Shown: positions 42,062-51,398, counted from the first letter of the stretch. The stretch: 64,000 bases of DNA from Raineyella sp034933565 (GCF_034933565.1 NZ_JAYFNG010000009.1:1-64000), one strand, 5' to 3'. A program made the numbers and translations. The notes: generated from the letters alone by a model not told the origin.

Positions 42062-42163
42062 GAACCGGAACCCGGTCTCGTGGGCGTGCATCGCCACGGT
42101 GCCCGCCCAGGTCAGGGCATGGTCATCAGGATGCGCCACCACGACGGCAAAAGTGCCCGTCAT
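42062..42163 (-). pseudogene. Truncated PIG-L family deacetylase, 5' fragment
   Basis: The first 34 codons (MTGTFAVVVAHPDD and GTVAMHAHETGFRF) are the N-terminus of a PIG-L/LmbE zinc deacetylase, including the AHPDD metal motif. The frame then enters sequence from the tRNA-Leu side and stays open by chance to 41960. The start overlaps the EamA transporter stop by ATGA, so it was once the second gene of that operon and lost about 200 codons. Confidence 0.65.
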
Positions 42164-43134
42164 GTCTCCAGCGTGTCACAGAACTCCTCATCCAGCGCCG
42201 TCTCGTCCACTGCCGTCCTCCCCCGGACGGTCGATGCCGGACGACGTACCGGCAGCTGGGAGACGATGATGCCGGCCAGCATCAGGGACGCCCCCGCGTA
42301 GCCGATCGGGGCCATCCGCTCCCCCAGGAACAACGCCCCGCCGAGGGCGCCGAAGACGGTCTCGAGGCTCATGATCAGCGCTGCGTGGGACGGCAGCGCG
42401 TCCCGCTGGCCGACCACCTGCAGGGTGTAGGCGACCCCGACCGAGACCAGCCCGGCGTAGGCGATCGGCCCGATCACCGCGGAGAGCCCGCGGAACGGTG
42501 TCGCCTCGAACACCAGGGCGGCCACCCCGGCGTACAGCGCGTTGAAGACGAACTGGGACACCGACAGCCGGATCGGGTCGAGACGACGGGAGAACCGGCT
42601 GACCGTGAGGATGTGCCCGGTCCAGAACAGTGTGCCCACCAGGCAGAGCAGGTCGCCGGTGTTCATCGCCGCCAGGCCGCCGGTCATGGTGAGCAGGTAG
42701 AGGCCGGCAACGGCCAGTCCGGCACCGACCCAGATGGCGCCCCGGATCCGGTGGCCGAGCGCCACCCCGGCCAGCGGCACGGTCACCACGTACAGCCCGG
42801 TGACGAAGGCGGCGTTGCCGACGGTGGTGTACTGCAGCGCGATCTGCTGCAGGGACGATCCCGCGAAGAGCAGCACGCCGATCAGCAGGCCGGGCCGGAC
42901 GACCGCCTTCCAACGGCGTACGCGCTCGGCCGCCGGCACGGCGTCACGCCGGTCGAGCCAGGCGATGACCGGGAGCAGCGACACGGCCCCGAGCAGGAAG
43001 CGGGTCGAGTTGAAGGTGAAGGCGCCGACCCCGCCGCCCGCCACCTGGGCCACGAACGCGAACCCCCAGATGGCCGAGGCCAGCAGGAGCAGCAGGTTGG
43101 CACGGGTACGAGGGGTAGGGGAGGCGACGGACAC
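42160..43134 (-). CDS. EamA/DMT-superfamily transporter
   Basis: A 324-residue membrane protein with ten predicted helices made of two EamA repeats (about 12-150 and 160-300). ASAIWGFAFVAQ near the N-terminus and SLETVFGALGGALFLGERM in the second repeat are typical. It would export or import a small metabolite; the substrate is unknown. The GTG start follows GAAAGGATC. Its stop overlaps the start of a PIG-L deacetylase that is now truncated. Confidence 0.88.
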   Translation of the reverse strand: MSVASPTPRTRANLLLLLASAIWGFAFVAQVAGGGVGAFTFNSTRFLLGAVSLLPVIAWLDRRDAVPAAERVRRWKAVVRPGLLIGVLLFAGSSLQQIALQYTTVGNAAFVTGLYVVTVPLAGVALGHRIRGAIWVGAGLAVAGLYLLTMTGGLAAMNTGDLLCLVGTLFWTGHILTVSRFSRRLDPIRLSVSQFVFNALYAGVAALVFEATPFRGLSAVIGPIAYAGLVSVGVAYTLQVVGQRDALPSHAALIMSLETVFGALGGALFLGERMAPIGYAGASLMLAGIIVSQLPVRRPASTVRGRTAVDETALDEEFCDTLET

Positions 43135-43184
43135 CCGCCGATCCTTTCACGGGCCCGTGACGCCGCCGGTACGGTTCCGGGCGG

Positions 43185-43275
43185 CGCCGGACGACGTCGG
43201 ACGACGTCCGAGGACGTCCGAGGACGGCTCCGGACAGCATCCGAGGACGGCTCCGCACGACGTCCCCGACGGTGG
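43185..43275. repeat. Degenerate GGACGACGTC/GAGGACGGCTCC repeats
   Basis: Several imperfect copies of a 10-12-bp unit fill the gap between the EamA gene and the ABC permease gene. No terminator or ORF is apparent. Confidence 0.5.
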
Positions 43276-43318
43276 CTCAGGTCGATGGCTCCGGACGGCG
43301 CCCGGCCCGGGCGAGCCG

Positions 43319-44890
43319 TCAGGGTCGCAGGTCGCGGCGCCGGATGCCGACGGTGCCGAGCCAGGTCAGCAGGACGCCCGCAGCAGCGAGCCCGACGGCG
43401 GCCAACGGCCAGGAGAGTGAGCCGACCAGGCCGTTGAACAGCAGCGCGAACGGAGACACGTTCATCGCCGAGGTGGCGACCAGGCCGAACTCCCCCAGCA
43501 GGTCCACCAACATCACCAGCCCGAGCACCGCCCAGGACACCGCCACCGCCGCCCGCGGTGCCCAGCCGATCAGCGCCACGGCCAGACCGACCATCAGCAC
43601 GACGGCCGGCAGGTAGCCCAGCCCGAGCAGCAGGACGCCCCAGTCCCCCGACGACGCCGCACCGCCCAGCCCGATGCCGGTGATCACCCCGGCCCCGACG
43701 GCCACCGCGACGACCGTCTGGGCGAGCACCCAACGCGGTCGGCCGACCGGGGTCGCGAGCAGCGTCTCGGCCAGGCCGGCTGCCTCGTCGGAGCGCAGCT
43801 GCAGGACGGCGGCGAGCGCCGCGGCGGTGGCGACCTGGGCGAGGACGTAGAGGATGAACAGGAAGAACGCCCGCCCGACGCTGATCCCGCCGGCCACCCG
43901 CTGGGCGAAGGCGTGGAACGCCGGGGTGTCCAGTTGCGCGGACAGCGACCCGGTCACCGACCCGATCAGCAGGCCGAGGACCCCCAGGCCCAGTGCCCAG
44001 CCGACCAGCGCACCGCGTTGGCGCCGCCAGGCGAGTGCGAGCGGGGAGGCGAACCAGGCCGCGGCCGTCGACCGCGCCGGCCGGGGACGGACCAGGGCGC
44101 CACCCAGGTCGCGGTCCCGGGCGATGACGGCCACCACGACCAGCACCACGATCGTCGTGACCACCGGCAGCAGGAGCGCCCAGCCCCGGTCGTACGCGAA
44201 GGCGGCCGCGTGCCGGGCCCAGCCGAACGGGCTGGCCCAGACGAGCGCGCTGTGGGTGAGGTCGCCCATCACCGCGACGGCGAACGCCGCGCCGAGCAGC
44301 ACGAAGGCCAGCGCCCGGGCGGCGCCGGGAGAGGCGGTGACCTGTGCGGCGAGGACGCCGACGGCCACGAAGAGGATCGCATTGGCGGCCAGGATGCCGC
44401 CCAGGACGGCGGCCCCGGCGGCCGGCAGCTGTTCGACGACCAGCCCGAGGAAGGTCACCAGGCCCAGCACCAGGGCGGCGAGCCCCGGGGCGACCACGGC
44501 GACCGCCGGCGGGGTGAACCGACCGACGGGGGCGCTGCGCAGCAGCTCCGTCCGACCGGTGTGTTCCTCGGTGCGGGTGTTGCGGACGGCCAGCAGGATC
44601 CCGACCACGGCATTGACGAGCGAGCCGGACGAGGCCAGGGTCCACGCCTCCAGGCCGCCCACGGAGGCCTGGAAGATCGGCCCGCGCAGCGCCAGCTCGG
44701 CCGGGTTGGCCATCGCCGAGGCGGCGAAGGCGGCCAACGCCTGCGGGGTGGGGTAACCGATCCGTACGCTCGGCACCAGTCCGATGGCGAGCAGGGCCAT
44801 GACGGCCACCCAGGTGGCCAGCAGGACCCGGTCCCGGCGCAGGACGAGCCGCAGCACCGGGCCGAACCCGACCCATCGATCACCGGTCAT
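43319..44890 (-). CDS. ABC exporter permease (tetronasin-type, 12 helices)
   Basis: A 523-residue integral membrane protein with about twelve helices in two halves, resembling the large ABC-2 permeases of polyketide exporters. NTRTEEHTGRTELLRSAPVGR and its second-half equivalent SDEAAGLAETLLATPVGRPRW mark the duplicated cytoplasmic loops. The start overlaps the ATPase stop by ATGA. It belongs to a three-gene operon with a TetR regulator; cargo unknown, probably a drug or antibiotic. Confidence 0.87.
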   Translation of the reverse strand: MTGDRWVGFGPVLRLVLRRDRVLLATWVAVMALLAIGLVPSVRIGYPTPQALAAFAASAMANPAELALRGPIFQASVGGLEAWTLASSGSLVNAVVGILLAVRNTRTEEHTGRTELLRSAPVGRFTPPAVAVVAPGLAALVLGLVTFLGLVVEQLPAAGAAVLGGILAANAILFVAVGVLAAQVTASPGAARALAFVLLGAAFAVAVMGDLTHSALVWASPFGWARHAAAFAYDRGWALLLPVVTTIVVLVVVAVIARDRDLGGALVRPRPARSTAAAWFASPLALAWRRQRGALVGWALGLGVLGLLIGSVTGSLSAQLDTPAFHAFAQRVAGGISVGRAFFLFILYVLAQVATAAALAAVLQLRSDEAAGLAETLLATPVGRPRWVLAQTVVAVAVGAGVITGIGLGGAASSGDWGVLLLGLGYLPAVVLMVGLAVALIGWAPRAAVAVSWAVLGLVMLVDLLGEFGLVATSAMNVSPFALLFNGLVGSLSWPLAAVGLAAAGVLLTWLGTVGIRRRDLRP

Positions 44891-45798
44891 CGCACGGCCT
44901 CGGACTCGTAGTGTGCGAGGAAGACGTCCTCCAGCGAGGGTGGTGTGCAGGTCAGACTGACCGCCCCGAGGCCGGCCAGCACCGAGAGCAGGGGCGCGAG
45001 GCCCTCCGGCTCCACCCGGCAGGTCACCGACGTGGCCTCGACCCGCAGGTCGCCGACCCCGGTCAGCCCGGCGAAGGCGGACGGGGCGACCGGGGTGCGG
45101 AACCGTGCGTCGACCAGCGTGTGGTGGGCGCCGCGCAGCTCCCGCAACGGCGCGGAGTCCACCAGGCGCCCGGACCCGATGATGCTGACCCGGTCGCACA
45201 GCTCCTCGGCCTCGGACAGGATGTGGCTGGACAGCAGCACCGTACGACCCTCGGCGCGCACCTCGCCGACGAGGTCGGCGAACACCCGCTCCATCAACGG
45301 GTCCAGGCCCGCGGTCGGCTCGTCGAGGATCATCAGCTCGGCCCGGGCGGCGAAAGCGGCCACCAGGGCGACCTTCTGCCGGTTGCCCTTCGAGTAGTCC
45401 CGGCAACGCTTCGAGGGGTCCAGGTCGAACCGGTCGACCAGGGCGTCGCGACGGGCCCGGTCGACGGTGCCACGCAGCCGGCCCAGCAGGTCGATCACTT
45501 CCCCGCCCGACAGGGTGGGCCACAGCACCACGTCGCCGGGAACGTACGCCACCCGGCGGTGCACCGCCACCTGGTCGGCCCACGGGTCGAGGCCGAGCAC
45601 CCGCACCTGCCCGGAGGTGGGGCGCAACAGGCCCATCAGGATGCGCAGGGTGGTGGTCTTGCCGGCGCCGTTGGGCCCGAGGAACCCGTGCACCTCCCCG
45701 GCGGGAACGTCCAGGTCCAGGCCGTCGAGGGCCCGGGTGGCCCCGAAGGTCTTGGTGAGATGTGCGGTGCTGATCACCGCAGCGGAGTCAGACATCAT
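44887..45798 (-). CDS. ABC exporter ATP-binding protein
   Basis: A 303-residue ATPase with Walker A GPNGAGKTTTL, signature region YSKGNRQKVALV (SKGN instead of the usual SGGQ, as in several drug-exporter ATPases), Walker B LMILDEPTAGLDP and switch His in LLSSHILSEAE. It overlaps the TetR gene upstream by 4 bp and the permease downstream by 4 bp. Confidence 0.9.
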   Translation of the reverse strand: MMSDSAAVISTAHLTKTFGATRALDGLDLDVPAGEVHGFLGPNGAGKTTTLRILMGLLRPTSGQVRVLGLDPWADQVAVHRRVAYVPGDVVLWPTLSGGEVIDLLGRLRGTVDRARRDALVDRFDLDPSKRCRDYSKGNRQKVALVAAFAARAELMILDEPTAGLDPLMERVFADLVGEVRAEGRTVLLSSHILSEAEELCDRVSIIGSGRLVDSAPLRELRGAHHTLVDARFRTPVAPSAFAGLTGVGDLRVEATSVTCRVEPEGLAPLLSVLAGLGAVSLTCTPPSLEDVFLAHYESEAVR

Positions 45799-46535
45799 CG
45801 CTCCTCCTGAGCAGCCGTTTCCTGAGCAGGCATGTTCTGAGCAGGCTCGTCCTGAGCAGGCGTTTCCTGAGAAGACGCGTGCTGAGCAGACGCGTGCTGA
45901 GCAGACGCGTCCTGACCAGACGTGGGCCCGAGTCCGGTCAGGCCCTGGCGTGCCCGGTCGAAGATGGTGGGGTCGGTCAGGTCGGGGTTGAGGATCTCCA
46001 GCTCGGCGCGCCCGCTCAGGGCCGTCCCGGCCGGCGAGTGGATCGGCAGGCCGAGCACCCGGGACAGCTGCGGCGCGAAGGCGGAGACGCCGAGCTTCAT
46101 CGCCACCAGGACGGCGGCCTTGGCGCGGACCGGCAGATCCGGGTCCTGCGTCCGCAGATACGGCTCGGTGATCGCCACGAGCTCGTCGAACAGCGCCTCG
46201 GACCCCGGGGACCCGTCGACCAGGGCCCGGACCAGGTAGCGCGAGACCGACGGCCCGGCGCGCAGGGCCTCCGCCGTGAAGGCCGGATCGGCCAGCCGCG
46301 CCTCGTCGATCCCGGCGGCGACCTCCGCCCGCAGGTACTCCAGCGCGTACGCGTCGCAGGCCGCCCGCAGGCCGGCCTTGGTGCCGAAGTGGTGCTGGAC
46401 CAGCGGCGGGGAGACGCCGGCCCGGGCGGCGATCGCGCGGATCGTCGCGCCCTTCTCGCCGCGCTCGGCGAAGACCGCCAGGGCCGCATCCCGGATCCGG
46501 GCCCGACCGGTCAGGTCACTCTCCTCGACCGCCAT
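45795..46535 (-). CDS. TetR-family regulator with pentapeptide-repeat tail
   Basis: A 246-residue repressor. The N-terminal helix-turn-helix (IRDAALAVFAERGEKGATIRAIAARAGVSPPLVQHHFGTK) is typical. The ligand domain follows to about residue 200. The last 45 residues are eight pentapeptides of the type QDASA, QHASA, QETPA and QEPA-like, encoded by exact 15-bp repeats; TetR proteins normally lack this. It is the first gene of an exporter operon and is preceded by an inverted repeat, so it probably represses the operon until the exported compound binds. Confidence 0.88.
   Translation of the reverse strand: MAVEESDLTGRARIRDAALAVFAERGEKGATIRAIAARAGVSPPLVQHHFGTKAGLRAACDAYALEYLRAEVAAGIDEARLADPAFTAEALRAGPSVSRYLVRALVDGSPGSEALFDELVAITEPYLRTQDPDLPVRAKAAVLVAMKLGVSAFAPQLSRVLGLPIHSPAGTALSGRAELEILNPDLTDPTIFDRARQGLTGLGPTSGQDASAQHASAQHASSQETPAQDEPAQNMPAQETAAQEER
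45807..45926. repeat. 15-bp tandem repeat coding the TetR C-terminal tail
   Basis: Eight units in exact 15-bp phase begin CTGAGCAGRC (45807, 45822, 45837, 45852, 45867, 45882, 45897, 45912). Two adjacent copies, CTGAGCAGACGCGTG and CTGAGCAGACGCGTC, differ at one base. On the minus strand they encode glutamine-led pentapeptides. Confidence 0.9.
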
Positions 46536-46544
46536 ACCGCAACA

Positions 46545-46570
46545 GTACAACCGGTGCAATACAGTTGTAC
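46545..46570. promoter_or_regulatory. TetR operator upstream of the exporter operon
   Basis: GTACAAC (46545-46551) and GTTGTAC (46564-46570) form a perfect 7-bp inverted repeat with a 12-bp spacer, starting 10 bp upstream of the TetR start codon. The 26-bp span suits a TetR dimer pair. Autoregulation is inferred. Confidence 0.6.
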
Positions 46571-46619
46571 AGGATCCTGATCATTCGTATGGGATGAGGT
46601 CCCCGAGGCCCCGCGGTGC

Positions 46620-48308
46620 TCAGCCGCGGACGGTGACGTCCACCACGGGATAGCCGGTGGCGCCGTCGGGGAGCACGTCGGCGACCTCGGCGGTCTGCAC
46701 CTGGCCGGAGGCGTCGTACGCCCGGGCCCGCAGGACGTGGCGCCCGGGTGCCGCCGCCCACGGCAGGTACCACTGGCGCCAGTAGTCGAGCCCGACGTCG
46801 GGGCCGAGGGTGGCCGGCTGCCACGGTCCGTCGTCCACCTGCACCTCGACACGGCCGATGCCGCGGTGAGTGGCCCAGGCGACCCCGGCGATCGGCACCT
46901 GCCCGGCGTTGATCGTGCCGGCGGGGGTGTCGATCCGGGTGGCGGTCCTGACCGGGGCGTGGTCGGCCCAGCCGCGCGAGGTCCAGTACGCGGTGTCGGC
47001 GGCGAAGGTGGTCACCTTCAGCTCGGTGAGCCACTTGGTGGCGCCCACGTAGCCGTACAGCCCGGGGGTGAGCAGGCGGGCGGGCGCGCCGTGGGTGGCG
47101 GTGAGCGGGCGGCCGTCCATGCCGAGCGCGATCATCGCGTCCCGACCGTCGAGCAGCACGGCCAACGGGGTCGAGGCGGTGAACCCGTCGACGGAGCGGC
47201 TCAGCACCATGTCGGCCCCCGGATCGGGGCCGGCGCGGCGGATCAGGTCGGCCACCAGGACGCCGGTCCACCGGGTGCTGCCGCAGTACGGGCCGCCGAC
47301 CGGGTCGGAGACACAGGTGAGGGTGATGTCGCGCTCGACCAGGGGCATCGCGAGCAGGTCCGCCATCGTCAGGGCGTACGGGTGGGCGACGCGGCCACCG
47401 ATGCTGACCGTCCAGGTGGTCGGGTCGGGCCGCGGGACCGACAGCGCGGTGTCGACGCGGTAGAAGTCACCGATCGCGGTCCGCAGCGGGCTCACCCCCG
47501 GCACGGTCGTCTCGAGGCCGGCGGGCAGGGCGGGTGGCGGGCTCGCCACCGGCGGCAGGGTGACCGCCGGGATCGGGGCGACGGCCCCGCCGACACCGCC
47601 GCGGCCGATCAGCCGGGTGCCGGCCCAGCCCGCCAGTCCGGCCGCGACCACCACGCCGGCGGTCTCCACGAACAGGGCACGTCGGTCGAGGGTCGCCGCT
47701 CGAGGCCCCGGTGCGGCGCCCCCGATGGACGCGGGTGCCGCCGGCGCGGCCCCTCCCGGCCCGGCCCTTCCCGACCCAAGCCTTCCCAGCCCGGCCCCTT
47801 CCGGCGTGGGGCTCTCCGGCGTGGAGCCGTACGAGGTGGGTTCGTGTGGGGTGGGGAGCCGGACGGCCGGCAGGTGCACGCGGGGCCCGCACGCCCAGCG
47901 CAGCTGGAGCGCGAGGGCCACTCCCCCGACCAGCCCGGCCACCAGACCAGGCAGGGCGAACACGGCCGCCGCCCCGGGCCGCGTCATGGCGGCCAGCACC
48001 AGTGCCAGCGTGAGCAGGCCGACCAGCAGCAGGCCCTGCCGCAGGCTCCGCCTCGCCAGGATCCCGGCGAGGACGGCCAGCGCGGCGACGACCAGCACGA
48101 TCACGCCGGTCAGGACCGTTTTGTCGAGGGGGCCGAACACCCGGATGGCGAACTCGCGCACCGGCGTGGGAGTGGCGTCGACCACCGTCGCCCCGACGGC
48201 CGGCAGAGGTGAGGCGGCGGGGGCGACGAACGCCGCGACCACGTGCCCGGCGGCGACCCCGAGGCCGGCAGATGTGACGCCGATCAGGGCGGCAGCGCCC
48301 CGTTCCAT
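46620..48308 (-). CDS. Membrane-tethered sulfite-oxidase-type molybdoenzyme
   Basis: A 562-residue protein. Four N-terminal helices (within about 1-140) and a proline-rich linker with another hydrophobic segment (about 205-235) precede a molybdopterin-binding domain. The Mo-ligating cysteine is C332 in ITLTCVSDPVGG. GMDGRPLTATHGAPARLLTPG and YGYVGATKWLTEL are classical, and an Ig-like dimerisation domain forms the C-terminus (RVEVQVDDGPWQPA). The catalytic part should lie outside the membrane. It may oxidise sulfite or reduce oxidised methionine or other S- or N-oxides. No haem domain is present. Confidence 0.85.
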   Translation of the reverse strand: MERGAAALIGVTSAGLGVAAGHVVAAFVAPAASPLPAVGATVVDATPTPVREFAIRVFGPLDKTVLTGVIVLVVAALAVLAGILARRSLRQGLLLVGLLTLALVLAAMTRPGAAAVFALPGLVAGLVGGVALALQLRWACGPRVHLPAVRLPTPHEPTSYGSTPESPTPEGAGLGRLGSGRAGPGGAAPAAPASIGGAAPGPRAATLDRRALFVETAGVVVAAGLAGWAGTRLIGRGGVGGAVAPIPAVTLPPVASPPPALPAGLETTVPGVSPLRTAIGDFYRVDTALSVPRPDPTTWTVSIGGRVAHPYALTMADLLAMPLVERDITLTCVSDPVGGPYCGSTRWTGVLVADLIRRAGPDPGADMVLSRSVDGFTASTPLAVLLDGRDAMIALGMDGRPLTATHGAPARLLTPGLYGYVGATKWLTELKVTTFAADTAYWTSRGWADHAPVRTATRIDTPAGTINAGQVPIAGVAWATHRGIGRVEVQVDDGPWQPATLGPDVGLDYWRQWYLPWAAAPGRHVLRARAYDASGQVQTAEVADVLPDGATGYPVVDVTVRG

Positions 48309-48406
48309 ACCAGCAGCGTAGGAGCGTGTGACCGGCGACACAACGGTCGCCCGGGATCCGGCTGTCGATCGCCCGGACCCGTGGGCGCGCCGTCCCCTGG
48401 GTGCAT

Positions 48407-48462
48407 GTCGACCGGCCCGCCCGCTCGGGACACTGTCGACCGGCCTGCCCGCTCGGGACACT
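48407..48462. repeat. 28-bp tandem duplication
   Basis: The 302-bp gap between two divergent genes (48309-48610) holds a 28-bp unit starting GTCGACCGGCCCGCCCGCTC at 48407-48434 and again at 48435-48462 with one mismatch. A decayed third copy follows. No gene, strong promoter or RNA is seen in the rest of the gap. Confidence 0.8.
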
Positions 48463-48610
48463 GCCAACGGGCCCGGCCCTGGGTGCCACGTCGACCGATC
48501 CGGTTCCGGTGTGCGTGTTGACCGACCCGACGCCTGGGAGTGACGCTGGTCACAAGCATTGGCGCCCGGCTGTCGGGCGGCACGCGAGGCGATTCCTCAC
48601 GGGGGACGAC

Positions 48611-49612
48611 ATGCCCGAAGCAGATCTGGTCATGCAGGGCGGCGGTGTGAAGGGCATCGCCCTGGTCGGCGCCGTGGAAGTGCTCGAGGAGCGCGGCTAC
48701 ACCTTCCACCGGGTCGCCGGGACGTCGGCGGGCGCGATCGCCGCGTCGCTGGTCGCCGCCGGGATCCCGGCCAAGCAGATGACGGAGATCCTCCGGGCCG
48801 CTGACTACAGCAGGTTCCAGGACGGTCGGTGGTGGGACGACACGCTGATCGGCAAGGTCATCGACCTGCTGCTGCACGACGGGATCTACCGCGGCGACTA
48901 CCTGCGGACCTGGCTCGACGACCAGCTGAGGACGTACGGGGCGTACGGCAGGACCGGGACGTTCGCCGATCTGGCGTACGAGGATCCCGATCCCGAGCAC
49001 CACCCGCTGCCGCCCGAGCGCCGGTTCCGGCTGATCGTCGCGACCTCGGACATCAGCCAGGGGCGGCTGCGCTACCTCCCCTGGGACTACCCCGATTTCG
49101 GCCGGGAGCCCGCCACCGAGCCGGTCGCCGACGCCGTCCGTACGTCGATGTCGATCCCGTTCTTCTACCGACCCGTCCGGTGGGCGACGAAGGACGGGCG
49201 GCGGACCTGGTTCGTCGACGGCGGCATGCTGTCGAACTTCCCGATCGAGGTCTTCGACGCTCCTGCGGGCGTCACGCCGCGCTGGCCGACCTTCGGCATC
49301 ATGCTGGGCACGAGACCGGCGTCCCGGCAGGGCACGGCCAATCCGGTCAAGGGCCCCCTGAGCTTCGGCCTCGCCCTGCTCCGGACGATGATGGGCTTCT
49401 ACGACCAGCTGCACATCGACGAGGACGGCGCCATCGACCGGACCATCTTCATCGACACCGGCACGATCCGGACCACCCAGTTCGACCTGTCCGACACCGA
49501 TCGCGACCTGCTCTACCGCAACGGTCGCCGGGCCGCCGAACAGTTCCTCGACGGTAGCGGTGATCGCCCCGGCTGGGACTTCGAGGCGTACAAGGCCGAG
49601 CACCGCAGCTGA
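48611..49612 (+). CDS. Patatin-like phospholipase
   Basis: A 333-residue esterase or phospholipase. The oxyanion motif is GGGVKG, the nucleophile S39 lies in AGTSAGAIAA, and the dyad aspartate D203 lies in FVDGGMLSNFP. There is no signal peptide, so it is likely cytoplasmic or peripherally membrane-bound. The start has a G-rich GGGGGAC upstream. Lipid substrate unknown. Confidence 0.9.
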   Translation: MPEADLVMQGGGVKGIALVGAVEVLEERGYTFHRVAGTSAGAIAASLVAAGIPAKQMTEILRAADYSRFQDGRWWDDTLIGKVIDLLLHDGIYRGDYLRTWLDDQLRTYGAYGRTGTFADLAYEDPDPEHHPLPPERRFRLIVATSDISQGRLRYLPWDYPDFGREPATEPVADAVRTSMSIPFFYRPVRWATKDGRRTWFVDGGMLSNFPIEVFDAPAGVTPRWPTFGIMLGTRPASRQGTANPVKGPLSFGLALLRTMMGFYDQLHIDEDGAIDRTIFIDTGTIRTTQFDLSDTDRDLLYRNGRRAAEQFLDGSGDRPGWDFEAYKAEHRS

Positions 49613-49676
49613 GCGGCGCAAAGGTGGCGGTGAGCCTCACACGCCCCCGGGTACGGCGTCCGCGGTCCCGGGAGTC

Positions 49677-50003
49677 TCAGTCCCCGGGTGCGGCGTTCCC
49701 GGTTCCGGCGGTCCCGGATATCTCGAGGCCGGGCGCGTCGGTCCTGGATGCGTCGACCCCGGCGTCCGGGCCGGCTGCCTCGAGGACGCCCAGCTCGGCG
49801 AACGCCCGCCACGACTGCGCGGCCGATTCCGGGTCCAGCAGTTCGATGGCGAAGCCGTTCTGGACGAGGACGAAGTCACCCACCTCGGCCTCGGGGACGT
49901 ACGCCAGACAACAGGACACCTCCCGGTCGGCGACCCGGACGTCGGCCATCGGCAGCACGCCCGGCGTGATCCGGACGATCCTGGACGGTACGGACACGCA
50001 CAC
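49677..50003 (-). CDS. hupF: HypC/HupF-like hydrogenase maturation chaperone
   Basis: A 108-residue protein that begins MCVSVPSRIV, the HypC hallmark in which Cys2 binds the iron-cyanide precursor or the apo-large subunit. The beta-barrel core with VGDFVLVQNGFAIELLD is typical. It has a C-terminal extension of about 35 residues beyond standard HypC. It starts 1 bp after the stop of a large-subunit-like protein. This paired layout recalls HupF and HupK, which protect or assemble the large subunit. A second, standard HypC lies at 61952-62227. Confidence 0.82.
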   Translation of the reverse strand: MCVSVPSRIVRITPGVLPMADVRVADREVSCCLAYVPEAEVGDFVLVQNGFAIELLDPESAAQSWRAFAELGVLEAAGPDAGVDASRTDAPGLEISGTAGTGNAAPGD

Positions 50004-50004
50004 G

Positions 50005-51360
50005 CTACAGCCCTCCTGGGATGTCGGAGTTGGGGGAGGAACAGGCCCCGGTCACCGGCGCCAGGCCACCCGAGGCGTGCGACGACAGGCCACCCGGGGC
50101 ACGTGGCGGGGTCTCCTCGACGACCAGCCCCATCGCTCCCGCCGGGGCGGACGAGCAGGGCAGGCAGGGGTCGGCCTCGCGGATGGCGTCCTCCAGATCG
50201 CCCTCCGCCCGCCCGGGGCCGTCGGGCCCGGCGGCGACCGCTCGGCGGAGCAACTGGGCCAGCCAGTACTCGTTCTGGGCGGTGGGGGTGAGCACCGTCG
50301 CGGCCTCCATCCGGCCGTCGGCGGCCGCGCGGTAGCGATGCACGAGCAGACCGCGCGGGCCGTCCACCCAGCCGACCCCGACAGCGGGCCCACGGCGGGC
50401 AGGCACCTCGGCCAGGATCCGCCGATCGAGGATGGCCGGGTGGTCCAGCAGGTCGCCGATCACCTCCACCGAGTGGACGGTGATGACCGCGCGGGCCGCC
50501 GCCGCTTGCCCTGCCCGGCCCGACCAGTCGGCCCGGAGCTCGGCCGCACGGGGGGTGGTGAGCGCACCGATGCGCAGCTGGGCGACCGGGCCGACCCGGT
50601 AGCGGCCGTGGTCGGCGCCGAGGGCCAGCAGGTAGGGCCGCGGGGCGGGATCACCCGGCACCGACTCGGCGATGAGGCTGTCCCAGTGCCGGGGCGCGGC
50701 GGCGGGGACGATCACCCGACCGTCGGCGGCCACCGCTCGCAGCCGGGTCCCGAGCAGGTCGGGACGGCCCTCCTCGTCGACCAGGGCGACATCCGCACCG
50801 GTGAAGTCGTCGGCCGGGCCGGGGAGCGGCAGCGTACGTTCCGCGATCCTGGTGGCCGCCGCGAGGGCCGCAGGTTGCAGGCCCAGGCAGCGGTCGCGGG
50901 CCTCGGCCTCGACCGGTACGGCGACACCACCGGGCACCGCGGTGGCCGGGAAGTGCCCCGGCGACCCGACCGCGGACATCACCGCCTTGGCGAACCGCCG
51001 CAGGGCCAGCGCATCGTCGCGGTCGGTGGCCACGGCACGGACGGCGTGGGTGGCGATCGCCGAGGCGTGGTGCAGCAGCCGACGGGAGACGACCGCGGCG
51101 GCCGGCAGCTCGACCCCGCCGGCCAGGGACTCCAGGGCGCGGATCCCGGCCAGGTGGTGGGCGGCGGGACAGACGCCGCACAACCGCTCGACCAGCGAGG
51201 GCACCTCGGCGACCCGGTGGCCGGTGAGCAGCGGGTCGATCCGCGGCAGCCCGGCGAGGTCGAACCGCGCCTCCCGCACCGCCCCGTCCGGAGCGCGCTC
51301 CACGACGACCTTTGCCCCGAACGGGTCGATGATCTCGTCGAGCACCCAATGCTGGGTCAT
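50005..51360 (-). CDS. Hydrogenase large-subunit-like protein, probable HupK/HoxV-type scaffold
   Basis: A 451-residue homologue of the [NiFe] hydrogenase large subunit. An L1-like motif ERLCGVCPAAHH (C61, C64) and an L2-like motif ADPCLPCSSA (C399, C402) are present. The His that normally follows the second Cys by three is replaced by A405, and there is no cleavable C-terminal peptide but a long Gly/Ser/Pro tail. No matching small subunit lies nearby; its only partner is the HypC/HupF-like gene. A maturation scaffold is more likely than a catalytic enzyme. A strong GGAAGGAG precedes the ATG. The alternative is a second, soluble-type hydrogenase subunit. Confidence 0.7.
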   Translation of the reverse strand: MTQHWVLDEIIDPFGAKVVVERAPDGAVREARFDLAGLPRIDPLLTGHRVAEVPSLVERLCGVCPAAHHLAGIRALESLAGGVELPAAAVVSRRLLHHASAIATHAVRAVATDRDDALALRRFAKAVMSAVGSPGHFPATAVPGGVAVPVEAEARDRCLGLQPAALAAATRIAERTLPLPGPADDFTGADVALVDEEGRPDLLGTRLRAVAADGRVIVPAAAPRHWDSLIAESVPGDPAPRPYLLALGADHGRYRVGPVAQLRIGALTTPRAAELRADWSGRAGQAAAARAVITVHSVEVIGDLLDHPAILDRRILAEVPARRGPAVGVGWVDGPRGLLVHRYRAAADGRMEAATVLTPTAQNEYWLAQLLRRAVAAGPDGPGRAEGDLEDAIREADPCLPCSSAPAGAMGLVVEETPPRAPGGLSSHASGGLAPVTGACSSPNSDIPGGL

Positions 51361-51398
51361 GGGTGACGCTCCTTCCCGACCGGTGGGACGATGGGCCG

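Noticed and set aside
50005..51360. Catalytic soluble hydrogenase (HoxH)
   Set aside because: The His after the second L2 cysteine is missing, there is no C-terminal cleavage peptide and no small or diaphorase subunit nearby; kept as a probable scaffold with an alternative stated.
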